Origin: Collinsella ureilytica
GTDB taxonomy: Bacteria > Actinomycetota > Coriobacteriia > Coriobacteriales > Coriobacteriaceae
Reading direction: 5' to 3'
Assembly (NCBI RefSeq): GCF_019795105.1
Contig: NZ_JAIMFO010000004.1
Span: forward strand, 186,001-250,000
DNA length: 64,000 bases
The notes under the pieces were generated by a model. The model saw only the letters and a program-made list of their open reading frames with translations. It had not been told where the DNA came from and ran no database searches. This document shows positions 18,872 to 27,700 of this stretch, piece by piece. The translations under genes were made by a program, and so were the position numbers. Each line of letters starts with the position of its first letter. Position 1 is the first letter of the stretch.

Positions 18872-20182
18872 ATGCAGCTCACCATAACTTCTATGACCTA
18901 CGGATCAGATGGGATCGCCCGCGATGCTTCTGGTAAGGCCGTATTTGTTTCCGGTGGCCTCGTTGGCGATACCGTTTCGGCGCGAATTGTAGAAGAAGGT
19001 CAGCGGTTTTCGCGCGCTGTTGTTGAGGAGGTACTCGAACCCTCGCCTGATCGTGTACAAGCGCCTTGCCCTTTTGTCGATATCTGTGGAGGCTGTCCGT
19101 GGGGTTCACTTTCTCTTGATGCCCAACGAGCTGCCAAGATAGAAAACCTTCGCTCATGCTTAGAGCGGATTGGCGGATTTTCTTCTGATGAAACTCAAGC
19201 CCTGATCAAGCCGCTGCGCCATGCCAAGGACGCTTGGGGCTACCGAAACAAAATTGAGCTTACCCCACATAAGCAAGCAGGCAAGCTACGCTTAGGAATG
19301 CATGGGCGCAACCCTCAAGACATCGTAGTAGTTCCGGCCTGTCCCCTCTTTGAAAAGCGCTTCGCTGGAGCAGTTCGCTCAGTAGCTGGCGCCATTGGCT
19401 TTCTTTCTGGTTCGGGCGACCTCATGCTAGAGCGCGTAGGCATTCGTGCCTCGCGCAATACCGGCGCTCTTGAGGTGGCGCTCTGGACTCCCACCGGCGG
19501 CTTTCCGCGTGCCCAAGTAAGCCGCGTGCTAACCGAGGCAATACGACCAAAAAGTATCGTGCGCGTTATGAGCAAAGAAGGCAGACGCGCTCGCCGTGTT
19601 TCTGGAGTAGAAGTTCTCGCAGGAGAAGGCTCATGGCATGAGACGCTCGCCAAAGAAAGCATGCGCATCTCTGCACCATCCTTTTTTCAGGTCAATACGC
19701 GAGCGGCAGAGATTCTCATTGATCTCGTTATGGATGCCCTCACTCCAAAACCCCATGAAGTTGCAATGGACTTGTACTGCGGGGCGGGCACATTCACGAT
19801 TCCACTTGCCCGTCGCAGCGCCTATGTGGCGGCTGTTGAAGCCTACGGTCCGGCAGTTCGAGACCTGAGGCGAAACCTCGAAATAGCCGGTCTGGACAAT
19901 GTTGATGTCATTGGGGGCGATGCCGTTCGAGAGTTTCCTGATGAAGGAGCAGATGTGCTCGTAGTTGATCCTCCCCGAGCCGGTCTTGAGAAAGCAGCTA
20001 TTGATCTGATTGCAAAATCGGGCGCCCGCGATATTGCCTATGTGTCATGTGATCCTGCAACCCTCGCACGCGATTTAGCGCGATTTGTACAAGAAGGCAC
20101 GTATCACCCCATCTCGGCAACGCCAGCTGATCTCTTCCCGCAGACCTATCACATGGAGACCGTCTGTCATTTGACCCGATAA
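18872..20182 (+). CDS. RNA (uracil-5-)-methyltransferase, TrmA/RlmD family
   Basis: SAM-dependent tRNA/rRNA m5U methyltransferase. An N-terminal TRAM-like segment (SMTYGSDGIARDASGKAVFV) precedes the iron-sulfur cysteines in CPFVDICGGCPWG. A SAM fold with MDLYCGAGTFTIPLA follows, then the VDPPRAGLEKAAIDLI motif and the catalytic Cys in YVSCDPATLARDL. At 436 residues it fits RlmD/RlmCD, which act on 23S rRNA. The FeS cysteines favour the Rlm-type enzyme over TrmA, but the exact uridine cannot be told from sequence. GGAGG lies 4 bases before the ATG. It is transcribed away from the arc operon. Confidence 0.92.
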   Translation: MQLTITSMTYGSDGIARDASGKAVFVSGGLVGDTVSARIVEEGQRFSRAVVEEVLEPSPDRVQAPCPFVDICGGCPWGSLSLDAQRAAKIENLRSCLERIGGFSSDETQALIKPLRHAKDAWGYRNKIELTPHKQAGKLRLGMHGRNPQDIVVVPACPLFEKRFAGAVRSVAGAIGFLSGSGDLMLERVGIRASRNTGALEVALWTPTGGFPRAQVSRVLTEAIRPKSIVRVMSKEGRRARRVSGVEVLAGEGSWHETLAKESMRISAPSFFQVNTRAAEILIDLVMDALTPKPHEVAMDLYCGAGTFTIPLARRSAYVAAVEAYGPAVRDLRRNLEIAGLDNVDVIGGDAVREFPDEGADVLVVDPPRAGLEKAAIDLIAKSGARDIAYVSCDPATLARDLARFVQEGTYHPISATPADLFPQTYHMETVCHLTR

Positions 20183-20306
20183 CAAGATCACGCACATGGT
20201 GCATTGTTTTTGGTGAAATATTGAGGGTGACTGATGAGGTAGGGCTTCGTTCTAGATTTTGATAATCGTACATATCACATTGGACAAGAGAATGGGATGG
20301 TTTCGG

Positions 20307-21956
20307 ATGAAAGAGCATTGTTCTCGGTGTAGTGCTCCCCTCAAAGGGCAGGAGAAGTTCTGCTCTGCATGCGGGGCGCCGGTAGAAGCTCCTACAGAGG
20401 AAGCACACGTGCCCAAAGCAGCCCCGGGCTCCTCTGCTGGCAAAATAAAAACAAATGCACGGATACTCGTGCCCATTGCACTTATTCTGCTGGCTGCTGT
20501 GGTGGTTGCTGTGTTCGTAAGCTGGGGAGGCAAGCTGCCTTTCTTCGAGCCAAAGTCCCAACCGTATACCTTGAACTTTGTGACGCCCAACTATAACGAG
20601 GATACAGACTCGAAAATCCCCCTTCAGGTGAAGGGAAAGACAACCACGGGAGAAGAGTATGACGAAACATTCTACGTTTCGCCCTCCCAACCCCAGCTTG
20701 AGGTGCCCACAGGGTCGTATGAGCTCTCGCTTCCGGCAAGCCCGCTTATGGAGACAGGCGACATCTATACCCTGCCAAAGCCCATAACACTGGATACAAA
20801 AAGCGGTGATGAAAATAGCAAAGATGCTCCCGAGATAGCCTTTGAGCTGAAACCATCAGCAGAGATCACCAAAGAGGATATTGATGCCGCAAAAGCAGCA
20901 GCTCAGGCAAGCGGCTTTGATGTCGATCGCATCGATAGCCTTTCAAAAACCGTGATACGAAAGCAGTCCGCAGGCCTCTACGGAGAGATTCTCGATAACA
21001 TTGCGAACGTAAACTTCACCCCAGAGGGTGAGACCACAGGCGCTTCCCAGTCCTATACATATGTGCTTCAAGATATCAACGCCGACGGGATGCCCGACCT
21101 ATTGGTTTCGGCAGACATGAGCAGTGGACAGCGGTACTGCGCATGGGTCGGTTCTCCAGACGGTTCGGGGGTGACGCAGGTAGCAGTTCCCGGAGATCTC
21201 GCTACGAGATATGGCCATGCAAGCTCCTTCCAATCCCTACTTTCCGGGTCGAACAAGGGCAACGGGCTGTTTCTTTCCTATAGCTCGCTTTCGGGTGCGG
21301 TGATTCCTACTACAACGCGGTATGTGGTAAAGGATGGGGCGCTTGTCGCCGACGGTGAACCTATTCAGTCCCCAGACCCCAGGCAGCTTGCGCCAGAGGT
21401 AGTAGCGGAGAGTGTCCAGCTTAACTTCATAGACGTAAGCGATCGTTCGGCGCTGGACGCCTATGCTGCTGGTGGTAAAGATGCTGAGTCGCCAAACGGA
21501 AAACAAGCCCCGTCTCCGTCGCAGGGGCAGGCCACCGAATCGAAGGCTGACGCCATCTCGAACGCCAAGGCAAAAGGGCTTGTCGTGCTAACCGGCACCG
21601 TTCGTGTGGTGACAGGCGACGAAGCGCTCGGCCTGTGCGAGGGTCTTGACGTATTGAGTGCGTCCGATGCCAAGCTGATTAGGCAACATGCGAATGATAT
21701 ATACGCCAGCGTGCTTTCTAAGACGTACACGCTCTTCGTGCTGGACGAGCCGCAAGAGGTTGCGTGGATGGACTCGCTCGGAGAAATGCATTCTGGGAAA
21801 ACCTATGTTGTAGATCTGCGAAATGGCTTGAACTCGCCCGATGGCCAGCATGTGACAGTAGCCTTTGATAATAACAAAGGTCACTGGCCTTCCGAGATGA
21901 ATCCGTTGGGCGGCAGCCCGTCGTGCTCCAGCGTAGAGGTTCTCAGCGTGGGATAG
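20307..21956 (+). CDS. Zinc-ribbon, single-pass membrane protein with large outer domain
   Basis: A 549-residue protein starting with a zinc ribbon (CSRCSAPLKGQEKFCSACG, two CxxC pairs). A linker and one membrane helix (about residues 53-75, ILVPIALILLAAVVVAVFVS) lead to a large extracytoplasmic part. This includes a beta-rich domain with VPTGSYELSLPA and an FG-GAP/EF-like stretch (LQDINADGMPDLLVSADM) around 270. The architecture resembles TcaA-like and other Firmicutes/Actinobacteria zinc-ribbon sensors, and it matches the protein encoded at 50088-52460 in this window. I chose the ATG that puts the ribbon at the N-terminus; upstream in-frame starts at 20259 and 20292 exist. No function is assigned. 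Confidence 0.75.
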   Translation: MKEHCSRCSAPLKGQEKFCSACGAPVEAPTEEAHVPKAAPGSSAGKIKTNARILVPIALILLAAVVVAVFVSWGGKLPFFEPKSQPYTLNFVTPNYNEDTDSKIPLQVKGKTTTGEEYDETFYVSPSQPQLEVPTGSYELSLPASPLMETGDIYTLPKPITLDTKSGDENSKDAPEIAFELKPSAEITKEDIDAAKAAAQASGFDVDRIDSLSKTVIRKQSAGLYGEILDNIANVNFTPEGETTGASQSYTYVLQDINADGMPDLLVSADMSSGQRYCAWVGSPDGSGVTQVAVPGDLATRYGHASSFQSLLSGSNKGNGLFLSYSSLSGAVIPTTTRYVVKDGALVADGEPIQSPDPRQLAPEVVAESVQLNFIDVSDRSALDAYAAGGKDAESPNGKQAPSPSQGQATESKADAISNAKAKGLVVLTGTVRVVTGDEALGLCEGLDVLSASDAKLIRQHANDIYASVLSKTYTLFVLDEPQEVAWMDSLGEMHSGKTYVVDLRNGLNSPDGQHVTVAFDNNKGHWPSEMNPLGGSPSCSSVEVLSVG

Positions 21957-22183
21957 ACGCTCAAAAGATTTCGACAGCGCGCATTGCTTTCTCAGAGAAC
22001 GAGAAGGTAAATACGGTAGAGATCCTGAATGCTATGCAAGACATTGTTCCCACCGGCATTTCCGACAACAGCGCAAGCTGGCGCACCTGGCTCTTTGTTG
22101 CAGCTGCAATCATAAGCACTCTTGCTGTATCAGTCTCACTGCGAAAGGTTTATCTCCGCAGACAGCACTCATACAAATCATAA
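21957..22183 (+). pseudogene. Remnant of a cell-wall-anchored protein tail
   Basis: Directly after the zinc-ribbon gene, an open frame (track start 21923, 86 codons) ends in a sorting-signal-like tail: IVPTGISDNSASW, a hydrophobic stretch (LFVAAAIISTLAVSVSL) and a basic end (RKVYLRRQ). This is the order of an LPXTG signal, but the motif is VPTG and the upstream part has no start or ribosome site that fits. I read it as the 3' scrap of a lost surface-protein gene. It could instead be a small membrane protein. Confidence 0.45.
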
Positions 22184-22208
22184 AGCGTGCAAAACACACG
22201 GTGCTCTT

Positions 22209-22241
22209 AGCAGGTCGCTCGTTTGAGTGGCCTGCTTTTTT
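22209..22241 (+). terminator. Rho-independent terminator
   Basis: AGCAGG (22209-22214) and CCTGCT (22231-22236), with an inner CTC/GAG pair, form a hairpin followed by TTTTTT on the plus strand. It lies just after the surface-protein tail remnant and about 250 bases after the zinc-ribbon gene. Confidence 0.75.
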
Positions 22242-22316
22242 GTGTAAGCATGCCGTTGAATACCGAGGGATCGTGTAGCGCTGAGTGCCAAAACCCATGG
22301 CCGCCTACAATACCAC

Positions 22317-23810
22317 CTACCCAACGTCCCAGGTGAGCCTATAACCGTCCTCATACGATTCGATTCTCATAATCTTGTGTGTTGCCGCCTTCATGAGCGA
22401 TACATCGTGAGATACCAAAAGAAGTGCTCCAGGGTAACCTACAAGCATGCGCTCCAAGGCCTCAATAGAACAAATATCAAGATAATTGGTTGGTTCATCC
22501 ATAATAATTAATTCCGGTTTTTTAAGAATTCCCAAAGCCAGCATGAGCTTTCGCATCTCTCCGGGACTTATGGCATCTCCTTCAAGTAAGGAGCTTGGAG
22601 ACGAGTTGAGACACGCAATATATGAAAGAACCCGACCGCGCGCTTCGTTTGAAAGATTTTTCAATACATTCAGCGCTGCGCTCTTTTGAGATTCGCAAGG
22701 CTCTTGCGGAATATATAACATGCGCAATGATCCTTGAAGATCGGCTACTATTTTTTGGATAAGCGTTGTTTTGCCGGTGCCGTTATCGCCTACAAGCCCA
22801 AGGTGATCTGTATGCTCTATAAACAATCTCGGAACATACAGCGTTTTATCCCCTAGAGAAAGTTCACACGGCTCCATCCGATAGAGCACTTTGCGTCTAC
22901 AGGGAAGCGTATCAAACCATATGTCAGCGTCGTAGCGTTTATCCACCGCCGTAGCAGAAAATCGATCACAAGTTTCCTCGAGACGACCGACCATACGCGT
23001 TACAAGCCTGCCAGCTTTTCCATCTTTGCCCGTGACTATGGCTTGCCTCACCTTTCTCCGTTTATCTGAATCACGAGGATTAATACCCCTCAGGCTCCTC
23101 TTCCCCGCTGCACGCGATGCCTCTTCACGACGACGCTGCACTTCACGCTCAAGTCGTTGTTTTTCTTTACGGAGGACTCCACGAGCCCGCTCAGCACTTG
23201 ACCGCTCAAGTTCTGCTTGAGCCGCCGCCTGCGAATAGTCGCCAGGACGCATACATACGCTTCCATGTGCAATAAAAAGACACTGTGTACACAAAGTATT
23301 AAGCAACTCACGATCGTGAGATATGACCAATCCAATTCCTCTAAAACGTGAAAGCGCCTGAATAATCGCCTGACGTGTTACGGTATCAACATGATTAGTT
23401 GGCTCATCGAGGATAAGGACATCGGGTGCCACCCAAAGGGCACATGCCACCTGTAGGCACTTTTGTTGTCCTCCTGAAAGCGTATCAAACCGCCAGCACC
23501 AATCGACATCAATATGCAGATCGCGTCTCAGTGTCATAGCGCGATTATCATAGGCGCAGGCAAAATCCATGAGGTTATGCGGCTGATACGTAGCATTTTG
23601 TGTGCATAATGACGAAACGAGCCCCGAAGTTACAGATCCGCTATCTGGTTGTATGTATCCGCATATCAGCTGCGCAAGCGTTGTTTTACCACTGCCATTA
23701 TTGCCAATAATGCCGGTCCAACCCTGTAAAAACGACGCGCTCACGTCTTTCAAAACTGGCATGTGCGCCAACGGATAGGTATACGTTACGTGCGAAAGAT
23801 CAAGCTGCAT
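22317..23810 (-). CDS. ABC-F family ATPase, possible ribosome-protection protein
   Basis: Soluble protein of 497 residues with two ABC ATPase domains in one chain and no membrane segment. The first has GNNGSGKTT, signature LSGGQQKC and LILDEPTNHVD; the second has GDNGTGKTT, a deviant signature ISPGEMRK and IIMDEPTNYLD. A basic, Glu/Arg-rich coiled linker (about residues 190-260) joins them. This is ABC-F architecture. Some members (Msr, Vga, Lsa, Optr) release antibiotics from the ribosome, while others are housekeeping translation factors, and I cannot tell which here. The short first domain and SPGE signature resemble resistance-type members. TGGAG lies 5 bases before the ATG. The gene is alone, next to repeats. 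Confidence 0.82.
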   Translation of the reverse strand: MQLDLSHVTYTYPLAHMPVLKDVSASFLQGWTGIIGNNGSGKTTLAQLICGYIQPDSGSVTSGLVSSLCTQNATYQPHNLMDFACAYDNRAMTLRRDLHIDVDWCWRFDTLSGGQQKCLQVACALWVAPDVLILDEPTNHVDTVTRQAIIQALSRFRGIGLVISHDRELLNTLCTQCLFIAHGSVCMRPGDYSQAAAQAELERSSAERARGVLRKEKQRLEREVQRRREEASRAAGKRSLRGINPRDSDKRRKVRQAIVTGKDGKAGRLVTRMVGRLEETCDRFSATAVDKRYDADIWFDTLPCRRKVLYRMEPCELSLGDKTLYVPRLFIEHTDHLGLVGDNGTGKTTLIQKIVADLQGSLRMLYIPQEPCESQKSAALNVLKNLSNEARGRVLSYIACLNSSPSSLLEGDAISPGEMRKLMLALGILKKPELIIMDEPTNYLDICSIEALERMLVGYPGALLLVSHDVSLMKAATHKIMRIESYEDGYRLTWDVG

Positions 23811-23947
23811 AATAACTCCAATTGTATGGGATCACGCAGACAGCGACGAAATAGCTAAACTATAGACTTATTTTGCAATATAAAGTGCTTTTATACATGA
23901 TGCTGCCCTAGCATGACCGTTGATATTCCGTCTGATAGGGATAAATT

Positions 23948-24070
23948 ATGAGCATCACGCTTTGTTCATGCACCGCATCCAATCTCGCGCCGGCGCTTGC
24001 CAAAGGCTCCGGCAACCTTTTTATTCATTATAAACATCTTGATGAATGCCGACAATGCAGGAGCGATTAA
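23948..24070 (+). CDS. Possible 40-residue cysteine-containing peptide
   Basis: An ATG with AGGG 7 bases upstream opens a 40-codon frame that has a CSC pair near the start and a CRQC pair near the end. It is transcribed divergently from the ABC-F gene. The GC-rich hairpin in its middle (GCCGG ... CCGGC, then CTTTTT) could equally be a terminator with no coding meaning. I do not recognise the peptide. Confidence 0.25.
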   Translation: MSITLCSCTASNLAPALAKGSGNLFIHYKHLDECRQCRSD

Positions 24071-24182
24071 AGCGTTGTAATTATAAAGACTCCATTACAC
24101 ACAGCTTGAAGGGATGCGAGCACACACTCATGAGCATATTCGATACAGCATGGCTGTTGAGGCGTTAGCTGCTCCTTGAGGC

Positions 24183-24620
24183 GTTCATCACTCCCTAAGA
24201 CGTTCATCACTCCCTAAGACGTTCACCGCTCTTGCCCATGCACATGAAAACCTTGCGCCTGAGTTTTCTCTCCCCTGAAAACAAAAACCTTACGCCGCGC
24301 CCCCTGAAAATGGCAACCTTGCGCCTGTACACCTTCTCCCCCACACAACAAAAACCTCCTGCCCGCGCTCTCTAAGAAGTGCAAACAGGAGGTATATCTG
24401 AAATTGAACCAGGTGATCAAGTGCTTATACGCAAAGATCTTTCCACCTATAGGTGCGATCTAACAAGCAAGACCAATCGCGAGATCTAACAAACGAGTTC
24501 AATCACGATATCCGACAAGCAAGACCAATTGCGAGGCAAGCACGAGATCAATCACGAGATCCAGCAGGCAAGACCAATCACGAGCCAATCACAAGACCGA
24601 TGACGAAATCAATCACCTAA
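24183..24620. repeat. Cluster of short degenerate repeats downstream of the adhesin gene
   Basis: Three kinds of repeat sit in the gap 23811-24722. A 19-bp unit, GTTCATCACTCCCTAAGAC, occurs twice in tandem at 24183-24220 with partial copies on both sides. Variants of CCTGAAAAC with AACCTTGCGCC repeat between about 24245 and 24330. Variants of CAAGCAAGACCAATCGCGAG recur near 24463, 24516 and 24563. No gene is supported here apart from the small peptide noted upstream. Confidence 0.6.
24351..24393 (-). terminator. Terminator downstream of the Rib-repeat adhesin gene
   Basis: ACCTCCTG (24354-24361) pairs with CAGGAGGT (24386-24393), and on the minus strand the stem is followed by TTTTTGTTG. Its stem sequence is the same as that of the terminator at 30018-30062 after the hexosaminidase gene, so the two loci share ancestry. 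It lies about 330 bases after the adhesin stop. Confidence 0.75.
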
Positions 24621-24722
24621 ATTCGGCCTTTGATGTGAGGCGCCGTTCACGAGTTTGGTGTATCGACTGACTACACTGCTCCTTTGAACTGCAACGACGC
24701 CTGTATCATCGTAATGCCTACA

Positions 24723-27700
24723 CTACTTCTTTGAGCTGCGGCGACGCTTTACAGCAGCCAGGATGCCACCAAAGACTGAGGCAAGAACACCGCTACCTAA
24801 AGCTGATCCAGCAGCCAGAACACTGGCATCACCAGTCTGCGGCAAGGCTCCCTTGCCGGATTTCCCGAACTTACCTAACTTACCTGACTTGCCAGGCTTA
24901 TCGGACTTGCCAGACTTGCCACTGAGGTCGTCTTGGCCGCTATCGCCACCAGACTTCTTCGGCACAACAACGTTCACCATAACCTCGTCGGTTGACCCAT
25001 CAGGGTAGGTAACGAGGATGGTGCCGGTCTGTGTGCCAGGCCTGGACGTATTGGGCTTAGGATCTTTCCACTCAAGGTCGGTGCCATCAGGCAGGACATC
25101 GAGATTCTTAATGCCATTAGCAGGCTTAGGCAGCTTCCCGTCATCGCCAACGGTTACATCTTGTCCCTGAGGATCTATCGCATCAGCATCAGTACCGACC
25201 TTAACCTTTATGGAAACATCCTCAGACGATCCATCGGGATAGGTCACGGTAACAGTTGCATCCTGCTCGCCTGCACGAGACGTATCGGGGCGGGGGTCCT
25301 TCCACGCAACCTGGGTATTTGCAGGCAGTTCGTTCATGTTAGAAATCGCGCCCGCAGCCTCAGGAAGCTCGCCGTTCAGCGGCACCTTAACATCTCGACC
25401 CTTGGGCTCGTTCACATCTGCAAGAGCCTTTGTGGTAACAGAAACCTGAACCTCATCGGTTGTATTGTCTGGGTAGGTAACAAGAACCGTGCCAGTCTCG
25501 GTACCCGGACGGGCAGTGCTGGGCACCTGGCCGTCCTTCCACTCATAAACCGTACCGGCGGGCAAGGTCTCTTTATCCTTAATGCCATCTGCAGCAACAG
25601 GCAAAGACCCTGGCGTAGTTACGATCTCTTGAGGCTTTGGATCATAGGCTGCATTGGCATCCCCATAGGTAAGCGTGACTTCAACCGCGGCCGTGGAATC
25701 GTCGGCATAGGTAACAGTCATAGAAACCTTGAGACCCTTGCCGTTTGAAGGAATGCTTACACCGTCAGCAAGCTTGATGCTCTTAACAGCGCCCTCGGGA
25801 GCAGGCTGTCCGGCGGCATCAGCCACAGAAACTTTTTTGGCAAGATTGCCCTCGGTTACCTGAGTACCATAGGCAACTTCAAGCACACCACCAGTTGCCG
25901 TGTACTTCTGAGAATCGGTGCGCGTGTCGGTTACGTTGACCTTTACGGCAACCTCTTCGGAGCTACCGTCGGGATAGGTAACCTTAACGGTGCCCGCAAC
26001 ATTCTCAGCAGGAGCACTTACATCAGGCTCTTGAGTCCAGGTATATGTAGTTCCCTCAGGAAGATCCTCTTTGTTCCTAATTGCATCGGAAGCGCCCGGA
26101 ACAACACCCATTGGAGTTTCGATCGAATCATTAGCAGCAGGGTTAAAGGTCTCTGCACCAGTAGCAAAAGAGATAGGTACAGATACAACGTCCTGTGTGC
26201 CATCCGAATAGGTAACAACAAGCGGGGCTGCAACATCCTTGCCCGTCGTAGGAATTGTCACACCTTCAGGCAACGCCATATCAACCACTACGCCCTCGGC
26301 AGGAGTCGGCGTAATTGTGACATGCTGCCTGAGATCATCTACGGTCAGCTTCTGACCATAGGCAGCCTCAATCTTGGTGGCTGTAGCGTCATACTTGAGC
26401 GCATCAGGACGCTCATCGGTAACCGTCACCTTAACGCTAACCTCATCGATGGTCTGATCGGGATAAACCACCTCGATAACCGCGTTGGTCTCCCCTGCAG
26501 CAGCAGTGCTCGGCGCAGGACTCTTCCAACGATACGTGGTGCCGTCGGGCATTTCTTGCGTGTTCTTAATTCCGGTGATTGCAGCGGGCAGCTCGCCGCC
26601 CATAGTGGCTTTAACGGGCTGTCCCTCTGGTGTGTAACGCTCATTCATAGAACCAAATACAACTGGAATTGTAACCGTATCGGTCGAGCCGTCAGAATAG
26701 GTTACCGTGAGGGTAACATTCTTATCCTCATTGGGTGTGGGAAGCGTATTGCCGGGAGCAAGCTCAATGCTCTTCACATCATGCGCGTCAACAAGCTCAG
26801 GCTTAAACGTTACAAGACGCTGAAGCTCATCAAGAGCCACGTTTTCACCCGGCTTTTTCGAGAGCCCCTCTGCAACGGGCTCGTATTTTTCTGCAGCAGT
26901 CTGATATGAAACCGGGACCATTACGGTATCGGAGCTTCCGTCCTTGTATTTAACAACGGCAGAAACCTGATTATCTTTACCCTTCGTAGGAATCTGGGTT
27001 CCCGGCGCAAGCTCAATACCTTCAACTGCATCAGCAGGATCAACCGTGATGGCGCCCTTGATATCATCAAGCGTTGCGGTCTCGCCAAAACCCTTGCTTA
27101 CTGGCGCAGCAGTGGGCGTAAGCGCGTCAGCAGCCTTTCCGTAATTCAAAGTAACCTCAACGTCGGCGGTAGAGTCATCGGCGTAGGTAACCGTAAGCAC
27201 TACCTTATTGTTTTGGCCCATCGTGGGTATCTGTGCGTTATCCTTCAGCGCAATACCCTTAATCAGATAATTCTCAGGAAGCGCCGGCTCAAAGGTAACA
27301 GCAGCCGCAAGATCATCCTTGGTAACTGTCTCGCCAAAGCCCTTATTAACCATGCCGCCCTTTGGCAGGTAACGCTGGCTATCAGTTTTGTTGTTAGCAA
27401 CCTTCACCTTGACATCTACCTCTTGCGTAGAGGTATCGGGATAGGTAACTACAACTGTGGCATCAATCGTGCCCTCCTGGCTGGTATCAGGATCACCATT
27501 CTTCCAGCTATAGACTGTCCCGTCTGGCAAGCCTACCGTGTTTGAAATAGCGGATCGTGCTTCAGGATGCCCATTCACGGGAGTTTCGATGGTTTGCCCC
27601 TCCGCCTGATAGATTTCGGCGTCGGTTTTAACATCTAGAACGGAACCGACGGCTTCCTCGCCGCCGGCAGGATCGGCTCCAACGAGTACAACCTTTTTAA

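Noticed and set aside
18501-18887. Open frames on both strands upstream of the RNA methyltransferase
   Set aside because: Low-complexity Ala/Arg/Cys-rich translations that shadow each other, without ribosome sites or recognisable domains.
26031-26909. 292-codon plus-strand frame inside the adhesin gene
   Set aside because: Shadow of a repetitive, stop-poor coding region; no ribosome site, Arg/Cys-rich unlikely protein.
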